Shown piece after piece: positions 52,981 to 60,373 of a stretch of DNA of 64,000 nucleotides. A program made the translations under genes and the position numbers. How positions within the stretch are numbered: position 1 is the first letter of the stretch; every line of letters starts with the position of its first letter. The stretch comes from Collinsella sp. AF08-23 (GTDB taxonomy: Bacteria > Actinomycetota > Coriobacteriia > Coriobacteriales > Coriobacteriaceae): positions 6,686-70,685 of the forward strand of contig NZ_QUHV01000012.1 in the NCBI RefSeq assembly GCF_003479805.1, written 5' to 3'. The notes under the pieces were generated by a model. That model did not search any database, was not told the origin of the DNA, and was given only the letters and a program-made list of their open reading frames with translations.

Positions 52981-53013
52981 GGCACTGGGCTTCGCGAGCC
53001 TGGTGCCGTTTTT
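52981..53013 (+). terminator. Terminator of peptide-RNA element, copy 1
   Basis: GGCACTGGGCT (52981-52991) pairs along its whole length, with two G-U pairs, with AGCCTGGTGCC (52997-53007), followed by GTTTTT. In copy 2 the stem differs in sequence but still pairs, evidence for selection on structure. Confidence 0.8.
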
Positions 53014-53244
53014 CAGCGATACCGTCAAGGCGGGTCAATCAATTTAGATAACGAAGAACCTAGCCCTGATTTCGAGAACTGAGCACAAGGGCAATCGACC
53101 ATCTTCATATCGGGTTTCAGCAGCTTGTATCCCATGTGAACTCAAACAGCCCTCACCAACGTTACAACCCGTTGCTTGCGGCAACGAGCCATCTGCGTGC
53201 AGCATTGCGGTAACGTAGGAGCCAGGCGAGAGAAAGGATCCGCC

Positions 53245-53748
53245 ATGCTGAACGAGAACATCCATGCCCTCAGGAAATCGAAGGGCCTCTCGCAAGAGGA
53301 GCTCGCGCCCAAGCCGAACGTGGTGAGGCAGACGGTCTCGGAGTGGGAACGCGGGCTCTCGGTGCCCGATGCTGAGACGCTCGTCGCCATCGGAGGGGTG
53401 CTCGACACCCCGGTGAGCACGCTACTGGGTGAGACCGTACGCGCATCCGAGCCCGAGGGCCTGCAAGCGCTCTCCGAAAAACTCGAGGTGCTGAACGACC
53501 AGTTCGCACGGGCGCAGGAATCCAAGCGCCGTGCCCTGCACGCCCTTTTCATCGCAATCGCCTCCATCACGGTCCTTCTCCTTATCGCACTGGCGGCAAT
53601 CGGCGGCTCGTATCTCGAATGGGATTTCTCCAATCCGGAATACGCGGTGGCAGGAACGATGCTCCATGGATTCGAGTGGGTCTTCGCTCGAATGGCACCA
53701 ATCATACTGGCGGGGTCGATCGCAGGTGCAATTGCGTCCCGCAAATAA
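53245..53748 (+). CDS. XRE regulator with short membrane domain
   Basis: 167 residues from ATG 53245, which follows GAAAGGATCC. HTH: SKGLSQEELAPKPNVVRQTVSEWERGLSVP (core NVVRQTVSEWERG), then TLVAIGGVLDTPVSTLLGE. The relatives I know read EELA-RLNVVRQTVSKWEKG, so the PKP at the second helix is unusual. A coiled-coil-like segment (about 75-100) is followed by helices near 100-120 and 140-163. It lies downstream of peptide-RNA copy 1. Targets unknown. Confidence 0.87.
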   Translation: MLNENIHALRKSKGLSQEELAPKPNVVRQTVSEWERGLSVPDAETLVAIGGVLDTPVSTLLGETVRASEPEGLQALSEKLEVLNDQFARAQESKRRALHALFIAIASITVLLLIALAAIGGSYLEWDFSNPEYAVAGTMLHGFEWVFARMAPIILAGSIAGAIASRK

Positions 53749-54168
53749 GGTCCTTCATCGCTTTCGTGATCGATTTACCATGGGCACCGCCTCGCAATGG
53801 GCAGCACATTGAACAATGACCACACAAAAAAGAGGTTTTTCGTATTGTTTTTCCGTTCCGCCAAGTACAGAAGCGCAGTAAGGCACAAAAGCGCAGGAAA
53901 AATGAGGTGATTAACATCTTATACTTGACGATTTCCAAAATTAGTACGAAAAACCTCAAGATCATGAATCCGATTAATGAAATCATGCATTTGAAGAGCT
54001 TTAAGGGTGAGCTTCGACATGGAAAACCGGATGCAATGCGAATCAGCGCAGAACCGACCACGCCCGCAACAAAGCGTTGCTCGACCATCAAGGTGCATCG
54101 CGGGATAATCGCAGGCAAGCGGCGGGATCAAACCCCGCCGCCCACGCCCCGATCAAAGGAGACCCGCC
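53749..54168. other. Low-GC intergenic region with a 13-bp inverted repeat
   Basis: 420 bases, with 53820-54010 far more AT-rich than its surroundings. GAGGTTTTTCGTA (53832-53844) and TACGAAAAACCTC (53945-53957) are exact reverse complements about 100 bases apart; AAGCGCAG occurs twice between them. No frame here has a convincing start or composition. The base composition suggests foreign DNA or an unrecognised RNA. Confidence 0.55.
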
Positions 54169-54627
54169 ATGATTCTGCTTAAAGACGCCCTGGCCCAAGC
54201 CCGACGCGAACGCGGCCTCACCCAAGAAGAACTCGCCGCGCGCCTCTACATCACGCGCCAGGCGGTCAGCCGCTGGGAGACCGGAGCGACCGAGCCCGGC
54301 ATCGACATGATCAAGCTCATCGCTCGCGAGCTCGACGTCCCCGTGACGCGCCTGCTCGACATGCCCGAGCACTACTGCCAGAGCTGCGGCATGATGTTCA
54401 CCGAACCCGACCAGCACGGACATGAGGCGGACGGCACCGAAACCGAAGACTTCTGCCGCTGGTGCTACGACAAGGGCGCGTATACCTACGAGACCACCAT
54501 GGAAGAGATGATCGAGGACTGCGCGCCGCGCATGGCTCAGAACATGGACTGGTCCGTGGACGAGTGCGCGTCGCTCTTGGGGGCGATCTTGCCCAATCTG
54601 CGCAGGTGGAAAGCAACGGATAAGTAA
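54169..54627 (+). CDS. XRE regulator with C-terminal zinc ribbon
   Basis: 152 residues from ATG 54169, after AAAGGAGACCCGCC. Residues 1-62 are an XRE HTH (LTQEELAARLYITRQAVSRWETG, core LYITRQAVSRWETG). The C-terminal part is the putative zinc-ribbon domain found on such regulators: EHYCQSCGMMF, then HEADGTETEDFCRWCYDKGAYT (core DFCRWCYDKGAYT), giving the CxxC...CxxC set, followed by a helical tail. Metal binding is inferred from the cysteines. The ligand or stress it senses is unknown. It is convergent with the MFS gene. Confidence 0.9.
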   Translation: MILLKDALAQARRERGLTQEELAARLYITRQAVSRWETGATEPGIDMIKLIARELDVPVTRLLDMPEHYCQSCGMMFTEPDQHGHEADGTETEDFCRWCYDKGAYTYETTMEEMIEDCAPRMAQNMDWSVDECASLLGAILPNLRRWKATDK

Positions 54628-54662
54628 GGCACGCGCTAACGCAAGCATCACCTTGAAATCAT

Positions 54663-56036
54663 TTAGGACGAGATGCTTCTTGCAATAGGCAACGACACGG
54701 CAATGCCCACCACCGCAGACGCAAGCACGGCGCAAAACACCCAAGTGGTGCCGGCAGGGGATGCAGCGGGGGCAAGCATTCCGCATACAGCGGTGGATAC
54801 GGCTCCGCCAAACCCCCTAAAGAACATCGCCGTGGATGTTGCCTTGCCAGCGTCGCGAGCGTCCGCCCCCGTCTGCGCCGATAGATTGGAAACCGGCATT
54901 CCCACGCCAACGCCCAGGCCAAGCGCCGCCGCGAGCAATGTAACCAGAGGTGCGGTCAGGCTTTGTGCCCTAACAATGAACGCTGCAGCCGCAGTTAAGA
55001 TCACGAACGAAGATGTCACCGCAAGCGCCCGAAGCCTGCCATTCTTCCTGAACAGGGCACCCGACACATTACTTCCAAGCATGAGGGCGAGCGTCATGGG
55101 AATGAGTGCCGCACCCGATGAAGCGGCGGCGATACCCATCGATTCTTGCAAAAGCCTCGGCAGATACGTCACGCCCGCCATGAGCGCAAACTGCACACAA
55201 AAGCCCGAGATGAATCCTGCGACAACCCTAGGGCGGCCGAACAGTCCCATGGGAATCACGGGAGCACTCGCAGCAGCCTCAATCCTGTACAGGACAAACG
55301 TGAGGATAACAAATACCACTATAAGAGCAGCTGCCTGGGGCGACGCCAAGGGGAACGCGTCACCCGCCAAACTGAACACAGCAACAAGGCTCAATACGCT
55401 CAACGATGCTAGCACGCTTCCTGCCGCATCGAATTGCGCCGAGCGGGGCCCATCGCCCCTACCTGGCAGACTGCTTGACGATAGCGCAAACGCAACAATC
55501 GCAATCGGAATGTTCACAACGAATATGACATGCCAGGACAGCCCTTGGGCAACGGCCCCTCCAATCACGGGTCCTATTACGCTCGCCACACCGTACATGG
55601 CAGACGCCACTCCAAGATAGGGACCCCTATCGCGCGGCGGAAGCATCATGGCAGCGGCTATGAAGACGCCGGCTTCTAGCAAGCCGCCGCCAATTCCCTG
55701 AAGCAAGCGAAGCGCAGCTAGCACCTCGATGGTAGGTGCCACGGCACACAGCGCAGACGCTATAGCAAAGAGAGTCAAGCCGAACGTATACGTTCGCTTC
55801 AAACCGAAATGAAACGCAAGGCCGCCGCACAGGAGCGTGGACACAGTGCTTGAAGCAAGATATGCAGTCATAGGCCAGGCATAATGCGCCACCCCACCTA
55901 AGGCAGCCGAAATCGTTGGAAGTGCCGTTGCCACCACGGTGGAATCAAGCGCAGCTGTGAACAAAGCGAGCATGAGTCCCGCCATCATCAACCCGCCAAC
56001 AGATTGACGAACCTCACCGGCACAGGGTTCTTTCAT
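54663..56036 (-). CDS. MFS efflux transporter, 14-helix DHA2-like
   Basis: 457 residues from ATG 56036, which follows AGGAGG. Drug:H+ antiporter signatures: LDSTVVATALPTISAALGG (motif D1-like LDSTVVATALP), FGLKRTYTFGLTLF (loop 2-3), RLLQGIGGGLLEAG and GPVIGGAVAQGLSWHVIFVVNIPIA (motif C, core GPVIGGAVAQGLSW). 13-14 predicted helices. It shares a 75-base gap with an AraC-type regulator upstream on the same strand, which probably controls it. Its base composition is slightly less GC-rich than the dcw region, consistent with acquisition. Confidence 0.92.
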   Translation of the reverse strand: MKEPCAGEVRQSVGGLMMAGLMLALFTAALDSTVVATALPTISAALGGVAHYAWPMTAYLASSTVSTLLCGGLAFHFGLKRTYTFGLTLFAIASALCAVAPTIEVLAALRLLQGIGGGLLEAGVFIAAAMMLPPRDRGPYLGVASAMYGVASVIGPVIGGAVAQGLSWHVIFVVNIPIAIVAFALSSSSLPGRGDGPRSAQFDAAGSVLASLSVLSLVAVFSLAGDAFPLASPQAAALIVVFVILTFVLYRIEAAASAPVIPMGLFGRPRVVAGFISGFCVQFALMAGVTYLPRLLQESMGIAAASSGAALIPMTLALMLGSNVSGALFRKNGRLRALAVTSSFVILTAAAAFIVRAQSLTAPLVTLLAAALGLGVGVGMPVSNLSAQTGADARDAGKATSTAMFFRGFGGAVSTAVCGMLAPAASPAGTTWVFCAVLASAVVGIAVSLPIARSISS

Positions 56037-56111
56037 TGTTGTATTCCTCCTTCTCCTCGTCCTCATGGACGAACCATGCGGCAAACCCGCAGCGAACAGA
56101 AGGAAGGATGG

Positions 56112-56999
56112 CTATGCACCGATCCGCTTCGAGATGGGCATCCATATCTCGCTACGATATGACGTGGACGAGAAATCGCCTTGCGGATACACCTCGATGC
56201 TCACGTCTCCCAATAGCTTGTATCCTGACGAGGGCAACCACTCGGAGTAGATCCTGCGATAGCACTCCGCCGTCGCCGTGTCGCAGGGGCCCGTACAATC
56301 GAACACGGCCCAAAGACCGGATGGAACATGCATCTCATCCGCCCATACCGGCGCCTCACGTGACGACACGACGGCTATCTGGTAGCTTTGGCCATCGTCC
56401 TTTGACACGTTGACCCCGAGGATTCCTTGAGGCCCCGACCCATCCGCCAGCGCGAGAAGCCGTTCGATAACCCCATCTTGCGAAGCTCTCTCCCAAAGAC
56501 TGCCCAAGCTCTCTCTGCCTGAAGAGGACATTTGAACCAGCGGATTACCTTGAGCAGCTCCACAGGATGCGGATATTCCCACGAGGCGCATCCCCTGCTG
56601 GGGCACAACCCTCCACGGCAAGGGCTCCGCACCCGTAACGGTAAGGGCGAACGTGCACCGCGGGAAGACGAGAAGATGGGCGCCGGGGCACCTCGCCTCA
56701 CTGGGAGACATGCCTAAGACCTCTTGAAATGCTCGATTGAACGCCGTTGGCGAAGAGTAGCCATACCGCACTGCCACATCGAGCACACGCTCGCCCCTAG
56801 ACAGATCGAGCGCGGCGCACGACAAACGACGTTTGCGCACGTACTCCGCCAGCCCCATCCCCGCAAGATAGGAAAAGATCCTCCGGAACTGCCCTTCGGT
56901 GCAAGACGCAAAAGACGCCGCACGCGCAATATCGACATCGCCGTCAAGATGTTCCTCTATGTAGTCCACAGAGGCATTCAACCCTTCTATCCAGCCCAT
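56112..56999 (-). CDS. AraC family regulator with GyrI-like effector domain
   Basis: 295 residues from ATG 56999, with GGAAGGATGG upstream. Residues 1-110 hold the AraC double HTH: DVDIARAASFASCTEGQFRRIFSYLAGM (core SFASCTEGQFRRIFSY) and VLDVAVRYGYSSPTAFNRAFQEVLGMSP (core YGYSSPTAFNRAF). The remainder is a GyrI/Rob-like small-molecule domain, ending GYKLLGDVSIEVYPQGD and EIWMPISK. This architecture (Rob, BmrR-like ligand domain) controls drug efflux in known cases, and the MFS pump follows immediately. Confidence 0.93.
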   Translation of the reverse strand: MGWIEGLNASVDYIEEHLDGDVDIARAASFASCTEGQFRRIFSYLAGMGLAEYVRKRRLSCAALDLSRGERVLDVAVRYGYSSPTAFNRAFQEVLGMSPSEARCPGAHLLVFPRCTFALTVTGAEPLPWRVVPQQGMRLVGISASCGAAQGNPLVQMSSSGRESLGSLWERASQDGVIERLLALADGSGPQGILGVNVSKDDGQSYQIAVVSSREAPVWADEMHVPSGLWAVFDCTGPCDTATAECYRRIYSEWLPSSGYKLLGDVSIEVYPQGDFSSTSYRSEIWMPISKRIGA

Positions 57000-57161
57000 A
57001 GGGTCACCATCCTTCCGAAAACAAGCATGGGGCAATGTGATTTTTCAATCCTCGCATTAATAGAGCAGATTATGCGAGCTCACTCGAGAGTCCGGCTGGG
57101 GCGCCACCTTCCGCTCATCCAGGCAGGCCAGCCACGTCCCGCGGACAGAGGCAGGAACTGC

Positions 57162-57593
57162 TTACTTGCCGCGATGCTTGCGGCGCTTCCTTTCACGCCG
57201 GTGTTCCCAGCGCGAACGCGCTTCATCCTGGCGCCGCGCCGCTCGCTCGCTTCGCGATTCGTCCTTGATGCGTTCCCGCTCGCGGGCGAGCGCAAGTTGC
57301 GAAGCTGTCGATGACCCGTGCTGGCGCATCACCTTGGCTGCCTCGCGCGCACGACGCTTGGGGTTGCCAGGGGTCCGCCCGACACGTGGCCCAACAGGCT
57401 CCGCCTCCGCACTCAGGTGCAGGCTCGACCAACGCTCAAGCACCCACGTATAGACTTCTTCATTCGAAGGTTCCGCACCATATACCACGCGCGCAATACG
57501 AAGCATGCCGTCTTCGACATGCTCGACCACGCCCACCCAAAACTGACCATCGTGATAGACAGTCAGGGTCGATGAGACCTCACTCTTTCGCAT
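57162..57593 (-). CDS. yjdF: YjdF family protein (DUF2992)
   Basis: 143 residues. N-terminal STLTVYHDGQFWVGVVEHVEDG and VVYGAEPSNEEVYTWVLERW (cores YHDGQFWVGVVE and YGAEPSNEEVY), then GNPKRRAREAAKVM and a highly basic coiled tail ending RKHRGK, match the family found next to the yjdF riboswitch in Firmicutes. The riboswitch binds azaaromatic compounds and the protein is thought to help cope with them; its chemistry is unknown. The start ATG 57593 follows GAAGGAGG. A candidate yjdF-type leader lies directly upstream. Confidence 0.92.
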   Translation of the reverse strand: MRKSEVSSTLTVYHDGQFWVGVVEHVEDGMLRIARVVYGAEPSNEEVYTWVLERWSSLHLSAEAEPVGPRVGRTPGNPKRRAREAAKVMRQHGSSTASQLALARERERIKDESRSERAARRQDEARSRWEHRRERKRRKHRGK

Positions 57594-57600
57594 AGCCGCG

Positions 57601-57705
57601 ACCTCCTTCTATGTAGGGCTACGCGAAGAAGGGACAACCAAGGAGGCAGGTTACTGGCAGGCTCATGCCCGCGGCCCGACTACCCGACGGGCGCTGTGTT
57701 TTTAT
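57601..57705 (-). promoter_or_regulatory. Candidate yjdF-type riboswitch
   Basis: The ~105-base leader of yjdF is GC-rich and structured. On the minus strand it runs CACAGCGCCCGTCGGGTAG, CGGGCATGAGCCTGCC, AGTAACCTGCCTCCTTGG, then the ribosome site GAAGGAGG. CCTCCTT inside the leader can pair with the AAGGAGG of the ribosome site, giving a direct on/off switch for translation. I identify it by gene context and resemblance to the yjdF motif from memory; a covariance search was not possible. Confidence 0.6.
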
Positions 57706-57719
57706 CTTCGATGGATATC

Positions 57720-57750
57720 AGTATAGCGCCACGTCCTGTCGTATCATCAA
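57720..57750 (-). promoter_or_regulatory. Possible yjdF promoter
   Basis: On the minus strand TTGATG (57750-57745) and TATACT (57725-57720) are 19 bases apart. The -10 is good, the spacing long. It overlaps the end of the kinase gene. Confidence 0.4.
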
Positions 57751-58652
57751 ACGCCTCCGTCCAAGCTTCTGAGCATATCGGAGATGCTGCGAGCCATCTC
57801 ATCCGATGCCTCACGAATAATTCCGAGCCAGCGAGAAAGGCTATCCACACCGACCGATGAGTCGCCGATTGACAAATCGTCGGACACGTCAGAAGAAATC
57901 GCGGTCTCCGCTTCAAGCACGTCGCAGGCGCTCGTGATTGCCATCAAAGGGGTTATAAGCTCGTGGGAGGCGGAAAGGACGAACCCCCTCTCGCGCTTGC
58001 GAGCCTCCATAACCGGTCGCAGCGACCGCGTTGTCGCGAAAGCCGCAACCGCCGTTGCACACAACACGATGACCGCCCCGGAAGCGATGCAACGGAGGAT
58101 GAGCGAGGCAGCATAATCGCCATGGGGCGTTACATCAAGAAACGTGTAGACACGTATCCCGCTTGGAGCGGTCTCGACCGCCGCAACGCTTCCATTCGAG
58201 ACCGTCACGGCACCATTCTGGGCACCGAGGGGCTGCCAGAGGCCGATCCACTTGCGCCCGTCAAAAGAGAAAGGCTGGCTTCCGACCTCATCGCGAAGAC
58301 TCACGAGCTGCGTCGCGACGCTTTCAGAGAGGCGATCGACGGCAGCCGCTCCCCCGCATTCCACCGCACCCGCCTCGCCCGACTCGTCCACGGCAACCCG
58401 GCACCATGAAATGTCGGGGCCGGTAACGACCAAACCTGACGTCCCATCAGCCTCGCTGTCCGCGGCCGTCCGGTCGATGTCAAACGGCTGGTTTGAGAAC
58501 TCCTCAAGCATATGCCTGCGCGCCGTCATATCCGCATCGATGAGCGGTGTCACCAGCAGCGCCATACACGCCGCGGTACATAGGGCGATGAGGGCGGCGG
58601 AAACCACGACGATGCGTCGGCGGAACACCGCGAGGTCCCTAGGCATCTTCAT
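57747..58652 (-). CDS. Sensor histidine kinase lacking its ATPase domain
   Basis: 301 residues from ATG 58652, overlapping the response regulator end by 14 bases. Helix near 13-37, an extracytoplasmic sensor (about 40-185), a second helix near 190-215 and then the dimerisation domain with the H-box FVLSASHELITPLMAI (His230). The protein ends 72 residues after this His, without N, G1, F or G2 boxes; a normal HATPase domain needs about 110 more. No continuation is found in other frames downstream; the yjdF leader begins there. It is a truncated gene or a kinase that relies on a partner. Confidence 0.85.
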   Translation of the reverse strand: MKMPRDLAVFRRRIVVVSAALIALCTAACMALLVTPLIDADMTARRHMLEEFSNQPFDIDRTAADSEADGTSGLVVTGPDISWCRVAVDESGEAGAVECGGAAAVDRLSESVATQLVSLRDEVGSQPFSFDGRKWIGLWQPLGAQNGAVTVSNGSVAAVETAPSGIRVYTFLDVTPHGDYAASLILRCIASGAVIVLCATAVAAFATTRSLRPVMEARKRERGFVLSASHELITPLMAITSACDVLEAETAISSDVSDDLSIGDSSVGVDSLSRWLGIIREASDEMARSISDMLRSLDGGV

Positions 58653-59325
58653 GCTTGGCCTCCAACACGTAGCCGATTCCACGAATGGCGCGAATTGAAA
58701 CCGGGGCGCCGAGGACGGCGATCTTGGAACGAAGCAGCGAGACCTGCGTCTCGATCCTACCGGCACTCGACCCGCCATCGGCGCCCCACGCAGAGGCCAT
58801 GATTCGCTCCCGATGCACCGGAGTCCCCGCATGGCGCATCAATGCTTCGAGCACCAGGCCCTCCTTGGGCGTAAGAACGCAAGATCCCTCACCATACGTC
58901 AACTCGCGGGAATCGGGTGCGTAGAACATGCCGAGCGCCTCAATCACTGTGGACGGATCCGCGCCGCCGCGCCGTCTGAGAACGGCGCGCAGCCTCGCCA
59001 GAAGCTCCTCGACATGGAAGGGCTTGGCAAGATAGTCGTCCGCGCCGAGGTCCAGGCCGCGCACGCGATCGCGCACGTCACCGCGGGCCGTGAGCAGGAT
59101 GACGGGCGTGGCGTCACCACGTGCGCGCAACTCCGACAGAACGGAAAGGCCGTCCTTGCCGGGCAGCATGATGTCGAGCACCACGGCATCTACAGGAGCC
59201 ACGGCAAGACGCGCGAGCGCCGCCTCGCCATCTGGCACTGCCTCCACCTCCCACCCGGTGAGCTCGAGCGCCCGAGAAAGCGGCTCCCGGATGAGCCGGG
59301 CATCCTCTACCAGCAAAAGCCTCAT
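58639..59325 (-). CDS. OmpR/PhoB family response regulator
   Basis: 228 residues. Receiver domain: acidic pair VEDAR at the N-terminus, phosphoacceptor Asp in VDAVVLDIMLPGKDGL, ILLTARGD and the Lys in DDYLAKPFHVEELLARL (core YLAKPFHVEEL). The winged-helix domain (about 125-225) has LTPKEGLVLEALMRH, RIMASAWGADGG and the recognition helix ETQVSLLRSKI. The start follows AAGGGGGCTGGT. It is cotranscribed with the truncated kinase, so its phosphorylation may come from another kinase or small phosphodonors. Confidence 0.93.
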   Translation of the reverse strand: MRLLLVEDARLIREPLSRALELTGWEVEAVPDGEAALARLAVAPVDAVVLDIMLPGKDGLSVLSELRARGDATPVILLTARGDVRDRVRGLDLGADDYLAKPFHVEELLARLRAVLRRRGGADPSTVIEALGMFYAPDSRELTYGEGSCVLTPKEGLVLEALMRHAGTPVHRERIMASAWGADGGSSAGRIETQVSLLRSKIAVLGAPVSIRAIRGIGYVLEAKHEDA

Positions 59326-59392
59326 ACCAGCCCCCTTTTACAAGGGCGGCGCGAACCACCTCGGCCCGCGCCGCCGCAACAGTCCGTCGCGC

Positions 59393-59650
59393 CTATTCCG
59401 CGACGTCGGCGAATACCCGCACATCGGGCACGGGCGCCACCTCGGTGCCGTCCTCGACCCAGCGAACAACATCGAACTCCATGCCCCCATCGGAACGCGG
59501 CGTCGCCTCGCCCAAGCCGATCACGATTCCGCGGGTCCCAGGCGCCTCTTCATCGGCAACGGCAGACGCGGGCAAGAGCATCCCGAGAGCCGCAAACACC
59601 GCCACGGCCAAACCCGTAGCAGCCAGTGCCAGCTTGCCCATATTCTTCAT
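59393..59650 (-). CDS. Small secreted protein
   Basis: 85 residues from ATG 59650, with GGAGGGTGAAG upstream. MKNMGKLALAATGLAVAVFA plus the following hydrophobic stretch form a signal peptide with a probable cleavage after ASA in LPASAVADEE. The mature ~55 residues are acidic (GIVIGLGEATPR, FDVVRWVEDGTEVAP). I do not recognise a family. It precedes the two-component genes on the same strand by 67 bases, so it may be part of that operon, for example as a signal or accessory. Confidence 0.72.
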   Translation of the reverse strand: MKNMGKLALAATGLAVAVFAALGMLLPASAVADEEAPGTRGIVIGLGEATPRSDGGMEFDVVRWVEDGTEVAPVPDVRVFADVAE

Positions 59651-59805
59651 CTTCACCCTCCAAACATACAGCGTCCATGACGCACGGCTAGGATTGGAGA
59701 TCTCCATGACCTCATGGTAGAAGGCGAAGCTTTAGGATTGCTTTACATCTGGAAATAGGGGATGCAATTGTTGGCGGCGCCGGCGAACAAGCGTGCCATA
59801 GTATA

Positions 59806-59817
59806 GAACAGATGTTC
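59806..59817. promoter_or_regulatory. SOS-type (LexA) box upstream of peptide copy 2
   Basis: GAACAGATGTTC matches the Gram-positive LexA box GAAC-N4-GTTC exactly, with flanking A and G close to the CGAACRNRYGTTCG consensus. It is 76 bases before the peptide start codon. A TATCAT that could be a -10 lies at 59829-59834. The box is symmetric, so it could also control the divergent secreted-protein gene 155 bases away. Confidence 0.6.
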
Positions 59818-59892
59818 GTGCTTTATGCTATCATAGAGACAGCGACATGGGCGGTGCCCTCCGAGTCCTTGCAGGGGGTTAGGAGGGTTCCC

Positions 59893-59973
59893 ATGGCGAA
59901 GTTCACCGCGTTGCTGCTCGCAGCTTCCGTGCTCGTTCTATCGATCGCGCTTCTTTATCTTGCCGTTTTCTAG
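59893..59973 (+). CDS. 26-residue hydrophobic peptide, copy 2
   Basis: Starts ATG 59893 after TTAGGAGGG, a strong ribosome site, and ends TAG 59973. Sequence starts MAKFTALLLAASVLV and ends LLYLAVF, a single membrane helix. It is homologous to the copy at 52729-52809; most differences are conservative hydrophobic swaps (Met/Leu, Phe/Leu, Ala/Ser, Val/Tyr). With an SOS box upstream it recalls tisB of E. coli, an SOS-induced membrane peptide, though the sequence is unrelated. Toxicity is an inference. Confidence 0.72.
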   Translation: MAKFTALLLAASVLVLSIALLYLAVF

Positions 59974-59980
59974 CGGCCAA

Positions 59981-60098
59981 GGGGTGAAACTCGCCATTTA
60001 AGGGAACAGCCGCCCTGGCCGGAGCGGCTGTTCGTGCGGGTTTTACCCCACTAGGTCAATCCAGGAGGGCGTACGCCTCCCTAGTCGCTACCAGTATA
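59981..60098 (-). ncRNA. Possible convergent antisense RNA of copy 2
   Basis: Minus-strand TATACT (60098-60093) is a good -10 element in a block conserved between copies (GAAAAGCGGG-ATACT). Seventeen bases upstream lies only TGCAGG, a weak -35. A transcript towards lower coordinates would contain P3, P1 and P2 in antisense and cover the 3' end of the peptide message. Tentative. Confidence 0.38.
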
Positions 60099-60144
60099 CC
60101 CGCTTTTCCGGCGCCCCTGCACGCCACCCGCGGGTTTCTGGGCG

Positions 60145-60176
60145 GTGCCGGGCTTCGCGGGCTCGGCACTGTTTTT
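60145..60176 (+). terminator. Terminator of peptide-RNA element, copy 2
   Basis: GTGCCGGGC (60145-60153) pairs with GCTCGGCAC (60161-60169) with one G-U pair, followed by TGTTTTT. It would give a peptide transcript with a ~200-base structured 3' part. Confidence 0.82.
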
Positions 60177-60373
60177 GACAATCGAACCTCGGCATTGCGA
60201 CAGAACAACTCGGCGCAGCCCCTCCCCGCAAAGAAAGCCCACTGCAATCTGCTTGCCACACCTTGCCGAACTCAAAACGAAGCGAGTCTCGCCTCGTTGC
60301 AATTCACATCGAAATCATCTACCGTTGAGAAACCTGCATCCGGGCACTCGGCACGGCGATTCCAGGGGGCGCA

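Larger units (their letters stand above)
52719..53013 (+). repeat. Peptide-RNA element, copy 1
   Basis: A ~295-bp segment that recurs at 59883-60176 with the same order of parts: ribosome site, 26-codon peptide frame, stem P1 (52817-52826 with 52877-52886, GGGGTGAAAC/GTTTCACCCC), inner stem P2 (52840-52849 with 52861-52870, GAACAGCCGC/GCGGCTGTTC), a GGAGGGCGTACGCCTCC hairpin (around 52902-52919) and a terminator (52981-53013). Differences between copies mostly preserve pairing in the stems and the hydrophobic character of the peptide. This suggests a functional unit, not simple decay. Confidence 0.85.
59883..60176 (+). repeat. Peptide-RNA element, copy 2
   Basis: Second copy of the element at 52719-53013, with the same parts: peptide frame (59893-59973), P1 (59981-59990 with 60040-60049, GGGGTGAAAC/GTTTTACCCC), P2 (60004-60013 with 60024-60033), the AGGAGGGCGTACGCCTCC hairpin (60063-60080) and terminator (60145-60176). 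P1 differs from copy 1 by one C-to-T change that keeps a G-U pair. No flanking target-site duplication or transposase is visible. Confidence 0.85.

Noticed and set aside
53702..54118. 138-codon minus-strand frame in the AT-rich gap
   Set aside because: It overlaps the end of an XRE gene, lacks a ribosome site, and its Phe/Cys-rich product reflects the AT-rich bases only.
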